Positions 7,513-15,825 of a DNA stretch of 27,712 bases are shown one piece after another. The first letter of the stretch is position 1. Each line of letters begins with the position of its first letter. Both the position numbers and the translations under genes were made by a program. Source of the stretch: CALXVA01 sp964587175 (GTDB lineage: Bacteria; Bacillota; Clostridia; TANB77; CAG-508); contig CAZPKK010000016.1 in the NCBI GenBank assembly GCA_964587175.1, positions 1 to 27,712 of the forward strand. Direction: 5' to 3'. The notes beneath the pieces were generated by a model, which did no database searches, was not told where the DNA came from, and saw only the letters and a program-made list of their open reading frames with translations.

Positions 7513-8499
7513 TTACTCAAAGATAGCTCCAGCATTTATTTTGTTTCCTCTTAAGAAATCTCCTATATTCATTTTTCTTGCGTTTTCGCCTTGAATTTCT
7601 AGGACTTTTAGTATTCCTTCTTTTGCTCTTATATATAATCCTTTCTTTGGATCAGAAAACAGAACTGTTCCATATGCTATATCCGGTATTTTGTATTCAT
7701 ACTCTTCTAATTCCGGAAAATCTCTTTTTAGGTCATCATTCGATAATATTTGTACTTTCCAGAATTTTATTTTCTTTCCATTCAAACTAGAATAAGCTCC
7801 CATTATTGGGTTTAGCCCTCTAACTAAATTTTTTATTTGCGTAGCATTTTGTTTTTCCCAATCTATTTTTGCCATCTCTTTATTAAGCATTGGAGCTATT
7901 GTATATTCTTCTCCTTGTTTTTCTCTTGGCGCTTTACCTTTTTCTATTAATTCTAAAGTTTTTGCAAGTAAGTCTGCTCCTACTTTTGCAAGTCTATTCC
8001 ACAATTCACCAGTTGTTTCATCCTCTCCTATTTCTATTTCCTCTTTAAGAATCATATCTCCAGTATCCATGCCTTCATCCATGTACATTGTAGTAATTCC
8101 TGTAGTTTTATCTCCATTTAGTACTGCCCATTGTATTGGGGCTGCTCCTCTATATTTAGGAAGTAGTGAGCCATGTACGTTTATACATCCTAATTTGGGG
8201 ATTTCTAACAATTCTTTGGGTAGAATTTTTCCATATGCTACAACACAAATCACATCAGGATTTATTTTTTTTATTTTTTCTATAAACTCAGTATTGTTTC
8301 TAATTTTTTGAGGTTGTAGAATATTTAAACTGTTTTCTTCTGCAAACTGTTTTACTGGAGAAAAAAGCATTTTCATACCTCTCCCCTTTGGTTTATCTAC
8401 ATTTGTTACCACAGCTTCTATTTTATACCCTTCTTTATACACTTTTTTTAGTGATTCTTCCGCAAAATCCGGTGTTCCCATGAAAACTATTCTAAGCAT
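7513..8499 (-). CDS. fmt: methionyl-tRNA formyltransferase
   Basis: Transfers a formyl group from 10-formyl-THF to initiator Met-tRNA. The 328-residue length is slightly above the usual 310-320. The N-terminal formyltransferase fold starts MLRIVFMGTPDFA. The catalytic triad is N107 and H109 in INVHGSLLPKYRG and D145 in MDEGMDTGD. The C-terminal OB-like tRNA-binding domain follows from about residue 215, with NPIMGAYSSLNGKKIKFW. AAGGAGG precedes the start. It is the last gene of the priA-def-fmt run, the usual Firmicutes order. Peptide deformylase, which removes the same formyl group, lies just upstream with a 70-base gap. Confidence 0.97.
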   Translation of the reverse strand: MLRIVFMGTPDFAEESLKKVYKEGYKIEAVVTNVDKPKGRGMKMLFSPVKQFAEENSLNILQPQKIRNNTEFIEKIKKINPDVICVVAYGKILPKELLEIPKLGCINVHGSLLPKYRGAAPIQWAVLNGDKTTGITTMYMDEGMDTGDMILKEEIEIGEDETTGELWNRLAKVGADLLAKTLELIEKGKAPREKQGEEYTIAPMLNKEMAKIDWEKQNATQIKNLVRGLNPIMGAYSSLNGKKIKFWKVQILSNDDLKRDFPELEEYEYKIPDIAYGTVLFSDPKKGLYIRAKEGILKVLEIQGENARKMNIGDFLRGNKINAGAIFE

Positions 8500-8569
8500 T
8501 TATTCCTCCTTTTAGAACGCAATGATAAGTTTACATTGAATTCTTACAATTTAAATAAAACTTCCTACT

Positions 8570-9049
8570 TTATTTTTCATCTGGTTGTACATACTCTAAT
8601 GTTCCAGGTATCATATTATCTATAAATAATATTCCATCCAAATGTTCTACTTCATGGCAAATCGCCTGTGCTAGCAATCCTTTAGCTTTTATTTTTATTT
8701 TTTCTCCCTTTTCATTTAAGGCTTCTGCTACAATTTCTTCTGGCCTTATCATTTTAGCATATTGATTTGGAAAGCTTAAGCAACCTTCTTCCACTTCTTG
8801 TTTTCCTTTCTTCTTTAAAATTACTGGATTTACAAGTTTCAAAGGTTCATTTCCATCATATAAATCAATTACAATAACTCTTTTTAATATTCCTACTTGT
8901 GGGGCAGCTAGTCCCACTCCATTGTATTTATGCATTGTTTCTAGCATATCATCTAGTAGTTCTTTTATCCTATCATCTATTTCTTCCACTACTCTAGATT
9001 TTTTCCTTAATATTTCATCTCCGGCTTGCCTTATTTCCCTTATTGCCAC
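8570..9049 (-). CDS. def: peptide deformylase
   Basis: Fe2+-dependent hydrolase that removes the N-formyl group from nascent proteins. The 159-residue protein has all three family motifs: GVGLAAPQ at 44-51, EGCLS at 88-92 with the metal-ligand Cys90, and HEVEH (HEXXH) at 132-136 with the catalytic Glu. Its compact length fits type 1 (E. coli-like) rather than the longer type 2 enzyme. It begins 21 bases after the priA stop, with GGAGGAA before the ATG, and is probably co-transcribed with priA and fmt. Confidence 0.97.
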   Translation of the reverse strand: MAIREIRQAGDEILRKKSRVVEEIDDRIKELLDDMLETMHKYNGVGLAAPQVGILKRVIVIDLYDGNEPLKLVNPVILKKKGKQEVEEGCLSFPNQYAKMIRPEEIVAEALNEKGEKIKIKAKGLLAQAICHEVEHLDGILFIDNMIPGTLEYVQPDEK

Positions 9050-9070
9050 ATTTCTTCCTCCTTTCTTTTA

Positions 9071-11326
9071 TTAAAGCGACATCATATTATTTGGATTTAA
9101 GTCTATTGAAATTCTTGTATCTTTTTTATTTAAATTATAATATTCTTCTAATGTTTCATTTATTAAATTTATTATTTTTTCTGAGAATTTGCATTTTATC
9201 AATATTCTCCATCTATATTTGTTTTTTATCTTATCAATCGGCGATGGAAGTGCTTTATATAGTATTATTCCTATATTTTCTTTTATTACTCTATTTTTCA
9301 AGTAAGTATGTATTTTTTCTGCCACTTTAGCTACTTCTTTTTCGTCTTTTGATGTAAATCCAATTAATATTATATCGCAAAATGGCGGATATTTCAATTG
9401 TTTTCTCAAAGATATCTCTGTATCATAGAATAACTTATAGTTTTGTTTTTTTGCACATTCTATACTAAAATTGTCTGGGTTATATGTCTGAATTATTACT
9501 CTGCCTTTGCATTTTTCTCTTCCTGCTCTCCCTGCTACTTGTGTCAATATTTGAAATGTTTTCTCATTTGCTCTAAAGTCGTCCATATTTAAGCTCCCAT
9601 CTGCTGCTATAACTCCAACTAATGTCACATTCGGGAAATGATGCCCTTTTACTACCATTTGCGTTCCAATTAATATATCTATGTTTTCATTTTTAAATTT
9701 CTCTAAAATTTGTTCATGTGAGTTTTTTTTGCTTACTGTATCTACATCCATTCTTATGGTTGATGCATTTGGAAATAATTTTTGAATTTCATATTCTAGC
9801 TTTTGTGTACCTGTTCCAAAATATCTTATTTGATTACTTCCACATTCTGGGCATTTAGTTACAATTTTTTCTTCATATCCACAATAATGGCATTTTAATT
9901 TATTTTTATTTGAATGATATGTTAAATTAATATCACAATTTTTGCATTTTACTGTATGCCCACAGTTCCTACACATTACAAAAGTCGAAAAGCCTCTTCT
10001 ATTTAGGTATAAAATAGTTTGCTTTTTTTCTTTTAAGTTTTTCTCAATTTCTTCATAAAGCCTTGTACTAATCATAGATTTATTTCCTTTTGCAAGTTCT
10101 TCTCTTAAATCAATAATCTCTATACTTGGAAGTTCAGATTCATTTGCTCTTTTTGTTAATTCCAAGAGTATTATTTCTCCTTTTTGTGCTTTATAATACG
10201 TTTCCATGTCTGGTGTAGCACTTCCAAGAACTAATGGAATATTTTTATTCTTACACATATATCCTGCTATTTCTTTTACATCATATCTGGGAGACATTTC
10301 TGATTTATATGAGCTATCGTGCTCTTCATCTATAATTACTAGTCCCAAGTTTTGCATTGGTGCAAATATTGCAGAACGTGCTCCAATGACTATTTTTGCT
10401 TTTCCTTCTTTTATTTTATGCCATTGGTCATATCTTTCTCCTATGGAAAGCTTACTATGCAAAACTGCAATTTCTTCTTTTCCAAATCTTGAAATAAATC
10501 TGTTTACTGTTTGTGGTGTTAATGATATCTCTGGAACTAACAATATGCTAGACTTATTTTCAATTAAGGCTTTTTCAATTAATTGCAAATAGATTTCTGT
10601 TTTTCCAGAACCTGTTACACCAAAAATCAAAAATTCTGAAAATAACATATCATCCATTGAGTCACATATTGTATCAAAAGCTGATTGTTGCTCACTTGTT
10701 AGTTTTAATTTTCCCGTTCTTTCTATATCCTTAAATTCAAAAGGATCTCTTTCTACCTTTTTTTCAATAATCTCTAAATATCCATTTTTACATAGTGTAT
10801 TTACAACCGCTCTAGTACTATCTGCAAACATTTCTATATCAGATATTAAAGAATCGCCATTTTGCATTATAAACCTTAATGTCCTTATTTGCTTATCTGA
10901 TTTAATTTTTCTATTTTCTATATCAAATTCAATTTCATCTTCATCTTTTTTTAGAGTTACAAAATTCGCATTTTTTTCTTTTACTCTATTTGCGTTTACT
11001 TTTGATGTTGTACCTGGTGGCAGCATTAATTTTAAGCAATCTGCCATATTACAAAAATATCTTCTTGACATCCATTTTGCTAAATTTATTCTATCTTCAT
11101 CTAAATATTTTTCTTCTACTTTATCAATTTCTTTTACTTCATATTCTGTACTTTGCTTTATATTTACAATAAATCCCTCTTCTAAAGTTTTTCTATTTCC
11201 AAATGGTACTAATACTCTTACTCCCACTAAGTCCATTGCTCTATTTTCATACTTTTCAGGTATTTTATAGTCAAATACTTTATTTAGATTTTTAACATTG
11301 CTTTGTATTATAACTTCTGCTATCAT
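9071..11326 (-). CDS. priA: primosomal replication restart helicase PriA
   Basis: A 3'-5' superfamily 2 DNA helicase that reloads the replisome at stalled forks. Its 751 residues fit the family. Seen here: the N-terminal 3'-BD (1-110), the winged-helix region (about 140-200), Walker A GVTGSGKT at 236-243, the DEEH box at 333-336, and a zinc-binding module with eight cysteines at 452, 455, 461, 464, 479, 482, 492 and 495, the canonical two-zinc arrangement. VAGRAGR is the motif VI arginine-finger segment. AGAGGAG sits six bases before the ATG. It starts a three-gene run with def and fmt. A weak TAGATT-17-TATAAT promoter lies upstream (11353-11381). Confidence 0.97.
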   Translation of the reverse strand: MIAEVIIQSNVKNLNKVFDYKIPEKYENRAMDLVGVRVLVPFGNRKTLEEGFIVNIKQSTEYEVKEIDKVEEKYLDEDRINLAKWMSRRYFCNMADCLKLMLPPGTTSKVNANRVKEKNANFVTLKKDEDEIEFDIENRKIKSDKQIRTLRFIMQNGDSLISDIEMFADSTRAVVNTLCKNGYLEIIEKKVERDPFEFKDIERTGKLKLTSEQQSAFDTICDSMDDMLFSEFLIFGVTGSGKTEIYLQLIEKALIENKSSILLVPEISLTPQTVNRFISRFGKEEIAVLHSKLSIGERYDQWHKIKEGKAKIVIGARSAIFAPMQNLGLVIIDEEHDSSYKSEMSPRYDVKEIAGYMCKNKNIPLVLGSATPDMETYYKAQKGEIILLELTKRANESELPSIEIIDLREELAKGNKSMISTRLYEEIEKNLKEKKQTILYLNRRGFSTFVMCRNCGHTVKCKNCDINLTYHSNKNKLKCHYCGYEEKIVTKCPECGSNQIRYFGTGTQKLEYEIQKLFPNASTIRMDVDTVSKKNSHEQILEKFKNENIDILIGTQMVVKGHHFPNVTLVGVIAADGSLNMDDFRANEKTFQILTQVAGRAGREKCKGRVIIQTYNPDNFSIECAKKQNYKLFYDTEISLRKQLKYPPFCDIILIGFTSKDEKEVAKVAEKIHTYLKNRVIKENIGIILYKALPSPIDKIKNKYRWRILIKCKFSEKIINLINETLEEYYNLNKKDTRISIDLNPNNMMSL

Positions 11327-11352
11327 TTTTGCTCCTCTAAAAATTTTTCTAT

Positions 11353-11381
11353 ATTATATATTAAACTTTAAAAAAAATCTA
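11353..11381 (-). promoter_or_regulatory. weak candidate promoter for priA-def-fmt
   Basis: Minus strand: TAGATT (11376-11381), 17-base spacer, TATAAT (11353-11358). The -10 is perfect but the -35 is poor. Confidence 0.35.
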
Positions 11382-11396
11382 GACTCCTAAGTTCGC

Positions 11397-11436
11397 AAAA
11401 ATTGAACCCACATATTTATATGTAGGTTCAATTTTT
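11397..11436 (-). terminator. strong intrinsic terminator after gmk
   Basis: AAAAATTGAACC (from 11397) pairs with GGTTCAATTTTT (ending 11436), with an inner ACATA/TATGT. The A and T flanks make it work in both directions. It separates the remA-rpoZ-gmk unit from priA. Confidence 0.85.
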
Positions 11437-11525
11437 ATCAGTTTAACATCAAATCAGGGAGGCCTATTTCCTCCTCTTTAATTTTCTATAATTATTTACT
11501 GCATTTTCATTTTTCTGGTAGTATA

Positions 11526-12101
11526 TTAAAATTCTGCTTCTTTTAGATTATACTCATTATTTATGATTGTCATAATTATATTTACAGTTTTTTCTAAGTT
11601 GTTGTTTTTTATAATATAATCATACATACCTATTTTAGATTCTTCATAATCAAATCTATTAAGGCGTAATTGAATTTCTTTCAGACTAGGTTTATCTGCT
11701 CTGTTTGCAAGTCTTTTTTGTAATTGTTCTTTTGGAACTCGTAAAAATATAGTAACTATCTTCACATCATCTTTTAATATTTTTAATAAGTTTTCTACAC
11801 CATTTACTTCAATATCTTTTACAATTATTTTTCCACTACTTATTTTTTCATTTAATAATTTTTTTGATGTTCCATAATAATGTTCATGATGTGCTGAATA
11901 TTCATATAATTCTCCATCTTTTATCATTCTTTCAAATTCCTCAGTACTCACGAAGTTGTAAGTAACACCTGGTACATCATTGGCTCTGGGAGCTCTATCT
12001 GTATATGAAGGCAAAGACTCCACATTTTTCATTTTTGCTATTAATTGCTTTTTTATTGTATCTTTACCAGCCCCTGATACTCCTGACAATAAAACTAACA
12101 T
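11526..12101 (-). CDS. gmk: guanylate kinase
   Basis: Phosphorylates GMP to GDP. At 191 residues it is slightly short for the family. The P-loop is GVSGAGKDT (7-15); an Asp replaces the usual Gly/Ser after the Lys. GMP-site residues are kept: the two Arg in TDRAPR, the Tyr in GVTYNFVS, the Glu in ELYEY and the Tyr in HYYGTSK. The segment DIEVNGVENL corresponds to the family's DIDVQGA. The start codon overlaps the end of rpoZ by seven bases (ATGTTAG), so the two are translationally coupled. The context (remA, rpoZ, priA) is the standard gmk neighbourhood of Firmicutes, but rpoZ precedes gmk here whereas Bacillus has gmk first. Confidence 0.92.
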   Translation of the reverse strand: MLVLLSGVSGAGKDTIKKQLIAKMKNVESLPSYTDRAPRANDVPGVTYNFVSTEEFERMIKDGELYEYSAHHEHYYGTSKKLLNEKISSGKIIVKDIEVNGVENLLKILKDDVKIVTIFLRVPKEQLQKRLANRADKPSLKEIQLRLNRFDYEESKIGMYDYIIKNNNLEKTVNIIMTIINNEYNLKEAEF

Positions 12102-12283
12102 ACTGTCACCTTACCTTCTGCTATTTCATTTGCAGCAATAGTAACAGGAGCTTCCTCATCAACATTTGTTAACTTTTCTGCTCCATCAGCTATTTGCCTA
12201 GCCCTTTTTGCTGTAACTACTACTAATTCAAATCTATTATCTACTTTTTCTAATAATTCTTTTACAGTTGGTTTTACCATCAT
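12095..12283 (-). CDS. rpoZ: RNA polymerase omega subunit
   Basis: A 62-residue small RNA polymerase subunit that helps beta' assembly. It contains the omega core: RFELVVVTAKRARQIADGA is the diagnostic helix, after KELLEKVDN. It is near the usual Firmicutes length of 65-70. AAGGAGG lies nine bases before the first of two adjacent ATG codons, so I use the first. It overlaps gmk by seven bases. Confidence 0.93.
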   Translation of the reverse strand: MMVKPTVKELLEKVDNRFELVVVTAKRARQIADGAEKLTNVDEEAPVTIAANEIAEGKVTVC

Positions 12284-12329
12284 AATTAAATTCCTCCTTA
12301 ATTTTTACACACATTTTTATTAATATAAA

Positions 12330-12593
12330 TTAAATTTCTTCTGCCGAAGTAACTTCTTCATCCTTTTCTAATCTTCCCGCTACTGTCTCTGGTTGAATTG
12401 AAGAAAGTACTACATGACCTGAATCCATTATTATAACAGCTCTTGTCTTTCTTCCATATGTTGCATCTATAGCTGTTCCATCATCTTTTGCTTCTTGTAC
12501 TATTCTTTTTATAGGTGCAGATTCCGGACTTACTATAGCAATAATTCTATTTGCCGAAACAATATTTCCAAATCCAATATTTATTAATTGCAT
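12330..12593 (-). CDS. remA: RemA/DUF370 extracellular-matrix regulatory protein
   Basis: An 87-residue DNA-binding protein. In Bacillus subtilis RemA activates biofilm-matrix and osmoprotection operons and forms an octameric ring. The sequence is highly conserved: INIGFGNIVSANRIIAIVSP at the start, IDATYGRKTRAVIIMDSGHV in the middle, and LSSIQPETVAGRL near the end. The Arg-containing GRKTRAV segment corresponds to the DNA-binding face. It lies 46 bases upstream of rpoZ, with an A-rich AGGTAG ribosome site. Regulatory targets cannot be inferred. Confidence 0.95.
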   Translation of the reverse strand: MQLINIGFGNIVSANRIIAIVSPESAPIKRIVQEAKDDGTAIDATYGRKTRAVIIMDSGHVVLSSIQPETVAGRLEKDEEVTSAEEI

Positions 12594-12610
12594 AATCTAC
12601 CTCCATTTTT

Positions 12611-13600
12611 TTATTTTTCGTCGGTATTAATTATTTCTTTCATATTATCTAAAAAATATTTTTTCTTTCCTTTATGATATGCTACTATGGCTTTTATAGC
12701 ATAATATATACATATAATGTATGAAATTATCAAAATTACATTTACATAACTAGATGATAACATTAAATTTATATAAATTAGACCGAGTGTAATTATAGCT
12801 AATATTATTGTTTCAATTCCAAATGCTGCTATTTTTCCACTGTCTTCTTTATATGCCTTTTCTAATAACACAATTGCTAAAAACAATATACACATTGCAA
12901 ATACTTTTAAATCTGTTTGATATATGTTTTCATCAATATTATAAAATCCTAATATCAAGAATATGAAATATATCATTATAAATATTGCGACTAAAATATT
13001 ATGAAAAACAGGTCTATTAATTTCTTTTAGTGCCACTTTTGGCAATTTCTTTTTATTCTTGAAAATATTTTTTATTTCTTCAAATTTTATTGGTTTTACA
13101 TGTTCTTTTTCTCTTAATGTTTCCTCTGCATCTTTTATATTCTTCTTTTTTGCTAAGTCTATTTTGTTTTCAGTATTTTTTAAGTCTTTTTTCTTGTTTT
13201 TATCTTCATTTACTTTTTTAGAACTTGTTTTATTATTTTTAGATACATTTTCCTTAATACTACTATTTTTATTATTTACACTTTTACTTTTTGTCTCTGT
13301 TTTGTTTTTCTCCTTAGTCTCTGTTTTATTATTCTCTAGTTTAGTGACATTCTCTTTTTTTGGTTTGATTACCTTTATTTTGTCTTTGTTTGTCACTTCT
13401 TCTTCATTTTCTTTTGAAGTATTTCCTTTCTTAGCTATACTTTTTTTTGCAGAAACCTTTTCACTTTTATTGTTTTGTTTATTACTCTTTTCAGTATTTT
13501 TTTCTGTTTTACTTTTCTCACTATTTGGTTTATTTAGCTCCACTTCTTCTTTCTTTTTTTTCTGCTCATTTTTATTTTCTATACTGGCATTTTTAGGCAT
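12611..13600 (-). CDS. Lys/Asn/Ser-rich protein with four C-terminal membrane helices, unknown function
   Basis: A 329-residue protein I do not recognise. Residues 1 to about 185 are low complexity, dominated by Lys, Glu, Asn, Ser and Thr, strongly basic and probably disordered. The C-terminal 140 residues hold four hydrophobic segments (around VAIFIMIYFIFLILGF, VFAMCILFLAIVLL, ETIILAIITLGLIYI, VILIISYIICIYYAI) and end in a short Lys-rich tail. With no signal peptide, the long basic tail is probably cytoplasmic and could touch nucleic acid, ribosomes or acidic lipid. I start at 13600 (MPKNAS); GGAGG is seven bases upstream, while the ATG two codons earlier is only one base from it. The ribosome site overlaps the rsmE stop region, implying coupling with rsmE. 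Confidence 0.7.
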   Translation of the reverse strand: MPKNASIENKNEQKKKKEEVELNKPNSEKSKTEKNTEKSNKQNNKSEKVSAKKSIAKKGNTSKENEEEVTNKDKIKVIKPKKENVTKLENNKTETKEKNKTETKSKSVNNKNSSIKENVSKNNKTSSKKVNEDKNKKKDLKNTENKIDLAKKKNIKDAEETLREKEHVKPIKFEEIKNIFKNKKKLPKVALKEINRPVFHNILVAIFIMIYFIFLILGFYNIDENIYQTDLKVFAMCILFLAIVLLEKAYKEDSGKIAAFGIETIILAIITLGLIYINLMLSSSYVNVILIISYIICIYYAIKAIVAYHKGKKKYFLDNMKEIINTDEK

Positions 13601-13615
13601 TATCATTCCTCCATT

Positions 13616-14359
13616 TTATAATTCAAATTCATATATTATATTACTAATCATCATCAAAGACGCTGTCTCAGTTCTTAAAATTCTTTTACCTAATGTTACA
13701 CTCTTTGCTCCAGAATTTACTAGCTCTTCAACCTCTTTTTCACATAACCCACCTTCTGGACCAATAACTAAGCCAATATTTAGCATCCCCTCTTTATTCA
13801 AACTATTTAATATACTCTTTAGTGTAACTTTATCTTCCATTTCATATGCCACTAATATAATATCATATTTTTCTGCCTCTTTGCAAATTTTTTTATTATT
13901 TATTATGTTTTTTATAGTAGGTATTACATCTCTTTTACTTTGTTTTGCTGCTACTTCTGCTATTTTTTGCCATCTATCTAATTTTTTTATTTCTGTTTTC
14001 TTATCAAATTTCACAATACATCTCTCAAAATTTACAGGATAAATATTTTTCACACCAAGTTCTGTAGCTTTTTGAATAATATATTCCATTTTATCTGATT
14101 TTGGAAGCCCCTGAAATAAATCAATGCTTACTTTACTCTCAGTTGTTTCGGAAACTTTTTCTATTATTCTACATTCTATATATTCTTTTTTTATTTCAGT
14201 TATTTCTGAAATATAACTTTCAAATTCATCTTTATTACATAAAATAATCTTGTCTGATTTTTTTAGTCTTAATACATTTGCTATATGATTTACATCTTCT
14301 CCTATTATTTTTACTTTTTCATCTTTAATTTGTTTCTGTGAAATAAAGAATTTATACAT
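13616..14359 (-). CDS. rsmE: 16S rRNA m3U1498 methyltransferase RsmE
   Basis: SPOUT-class SAM-dependent enzyme that methylates U1498 in helix 44 of 16S rRNA. The 247-residue length is typical. The N-terminal PUA-like domain (HIANVLRLKKSDKI) is followed by QGLPKSDKMEYIIQKATELGV, then the trefoil-knot SAM motifs IGPEGGLCEKEVEE and LGKRILRTETAS near the C-terminus. I start at 14359 (MYKFFISQ): GGAGG lies five bases upstream, and the four-codon TTG extension would place the start on that site. It heads a unit with the Lys-rich protein and, further on, remA-rpoZ-gmk. Its promoter is divergent from asd. Confidence 0.95.
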   Translation of the reverse strand: MYKFFISQKQIKDEKVKIIGEDVNHIANVLRLKKSDKIILCNKDEFESYISEITEIKKEYIECRIIEKVSETTESKVSIDLFQGLPKSDKMEYIIQKATELGVKNIYPVNFERCIVKFDKKTEIKKLDRWQKIAEVAAKQSKRDVIPTIKNIINNKKICKEAEKYDIILVAYEMEDKVTLKSILNSLNKEGMLNIGLVIGPEGGLCEKEVEELVNSGAKSVTLGKRILRTETASLMMISNIIYEFEL

Positions 14360-14386
14360 TGTTTCCTCCAATAATTTATGTATAAT

Positions 14387-14414
14387 ATTATACCATATTT
14401 TTTGTAAGTTGCAA
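14387..14414 (-). promoter_or_regulatory. sigma-A type promoter for rsmE and downstream genes
   Basis: Minus strand: TTGCAA (14409-14414), 16-base spacer ending TGG, TATAAT (14387-14392), an extended -10. Transcription would start near 14380. Confidence 0.7.
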
Positions 14415-14559
14415 TAAGTTTCATTAAAGTAAAAATTGCTTAAAATGTAATATTAGAATTACATATTTCAAACACATAAATTTTCCTTTATTATTGTAAC
14501 AATATTTCTATGTTTTCAATAATATAGTATATGAATTTTATTAGTAAAGGATGATTTTA

Positions 14560-15738
14560 TTGAAAAGAATTAGATTAGCCATAGTTGGTGCAACTGGATT
14601 AGTTGGTAGGGCAGTTTTAAAAATATTAGAAGAAAAGAATTTGCCTATTTCAGAATATGTACTTTTTGCCTCTTCCAAATCTGCTGGAAAGAACATAAAA
14701 TTCATGAATGAAGATTACATAGTCCAAGAATTAACTGAATCTTCTTTTGACAATGGTTTTGATTTTGCAATTTTCTCAGCAGGCAGCTCAATATCTAAAA
14801 AATTTGCTCCTATTGCAGCATCTAAAGGATGCATAGTTGTTGACAATAGTAGTGCCTTTAGAATGGATAAAGATGTACCTTTAGTTGTACCAGAAGTAAA
14901 TTTTGAAGAAATATCAAATAATCACGGAATAATTGCTAACCCGAATTGCTCTACAATTCAAGCTGTCGTAGCATTAAAACCATTAGACGACAAATACAAA
15001 ATTAAAAGAATTGTATATTCTACTTACCAAGCAGTGTCTGGGGCAGGAAGATATGGTGTAGAAGATTTAGAAAACGGAATCAAAAATCATATGACGAATG
15101 AAGCTTACTTATGCGCTACAGAATCTAGCTTTTCTTCATGTCTTGATATTAATACAAATGATATCGACATTACAGAAGCTAGTAGTATTTCTTATGGTTA
15201 TGAATTAAAGAAATTCAATTATCCAATATTTTCAAATTGTTTACCACATATTGATGTATTTTTAGATAATGGTTATACAAAAGAAGAAGAAAAAATGATA
15301 AATGAAACCAGAAAAATACTAAAGAGACCAGATTTAAAAATAACAGCAACCACTGTACGTGTTCCTGTTTTTAATTCACATAGTGAATCAATTAATGTAG
15401 AATTCGAGAAAGAGTTTAAAATAAACGATTTAGTAAAGACATTATCTGACTTTTCAGGAATTATTGTTCAAGATAACATTGTACAACACATTGATGACAA
15501 AGCAAAAAATGGAAAATCAAATACTTCAAAAACCAAAATCCTTTCTGCTAAGCAACTCAATATAAAAAAACCAATTTATCCTCTTGCGACAAATGCTTCA
15601 GGTTATGATGAAGTTTTTGTAGGAAGAATTCGTAGAGATGGTAGTGTTAAATCTGGAATTAATCTTTGGGTTGTAGCAGATAACATACGTAAAGGTGCTG
15701 CAAGTAATGCTGTACAAATTGTAGAGAGAATGTTGTAA
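14560..15738 (+). CDS. asd: aspartate-semialdehyde dehydrogenase
   Basis: NADPH-dependent reduction of aspartyl phosphate to aspartate semialdehyde, the branch point to diaminopimelate/lysine, threonine and methionine. The Rossmann motif GATGLVGR is near residue 11, and the catalytic Cys130 sits in NPNCSTIQ. Further family markers are YQAVSGAGRYG, VRVPVFNSHSES with a conserved His, and the C-terminal NLWVVADNIRKGAASNAVQ. I prefer the TTG at 14560 (MKRIRLAIVG), since AAAGGA lies eight bases before it; the ATG at 14551 overlaps that site. At 392 residues it is longer than the usual 330-370. Extra residues include a segment around DDKAKNGKSNTSK. It stands alone on the plus strand, divergent from rsmE. 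Unlike dapA and dapB it has no in-frame CGG and is intact. Confidence 0.93.
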   Translation: MKRIRLAIVGATGLVGRAVLKILEEKNLPISEYVLFASSKSAGKNIKFMNEDYIVQELTESSFDNGFDFAIFSAGSSISKKFAPIAASKGCIVVDNSSAFRMDKDVPLVVPEVNFEEISNNHGIIANPNCSTIQAVVALKPLDDKYKIKRIVYSTYQAVSGAGRYGVEDLENGIKNHMTNEAYLCATESSFSSCLDINTNDIDITEASSISYGYELKKFNYPIFSNCLPHIDVFLDNGYTKEEEKMINETRKILKRPDLKITATTVRVPVFNSHSESINVEFEKEFKINDLVKTLSDFSGIIVQDNIVQHIDDKAKNGKSNTSKTKILSAKQLNIKKPIYPLATNASGYDEVFVGRIRRDGSVKSGINLWVVADNIRKGAASNAVQIVERML

Positions 15739-15743
15739 AATAG

Positions 15744-15787
15744 TGGAACAATTCCCTTGTCCTATTATCAGAACAAGGGAACATTCC
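15744..15787 (+). repeat. palindromic element after asd (REP-like, possible terminator)
   Basis: TTCCCTTGT (15752-15760) pairs with ACAAGGGAA (15773-15781), with an outer GGAA/TTCC pair. There is no T tract, so intrinsic termination would be weak. The GGAACA...CCCTTGT wording resembles parts of the element at 27080-27228 (GGAACAATGAAACAG and CCCCCTTGTTTCATT). Confidence 0.55.
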
Positions 15788-15825
15788 TAATTTGTATGAT
15801 GAACTTAAAAATTATTATAAAATGA

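Noticed and set aside
13610..13665. DNA between the Lys-rich gene and rsmE as a regulatory site
   Set aside because: It is the end of the rsmE coding region and the ribosome site of the next gene.
13059..14042. 327-residue plus-strand open frame rich in Phe/Leu/Ser
   Set aside because: Antisense shadow of the Lys-rich protein and rsmE; its composition is the complement of Lys/Asn codons and it has no ribosome site.
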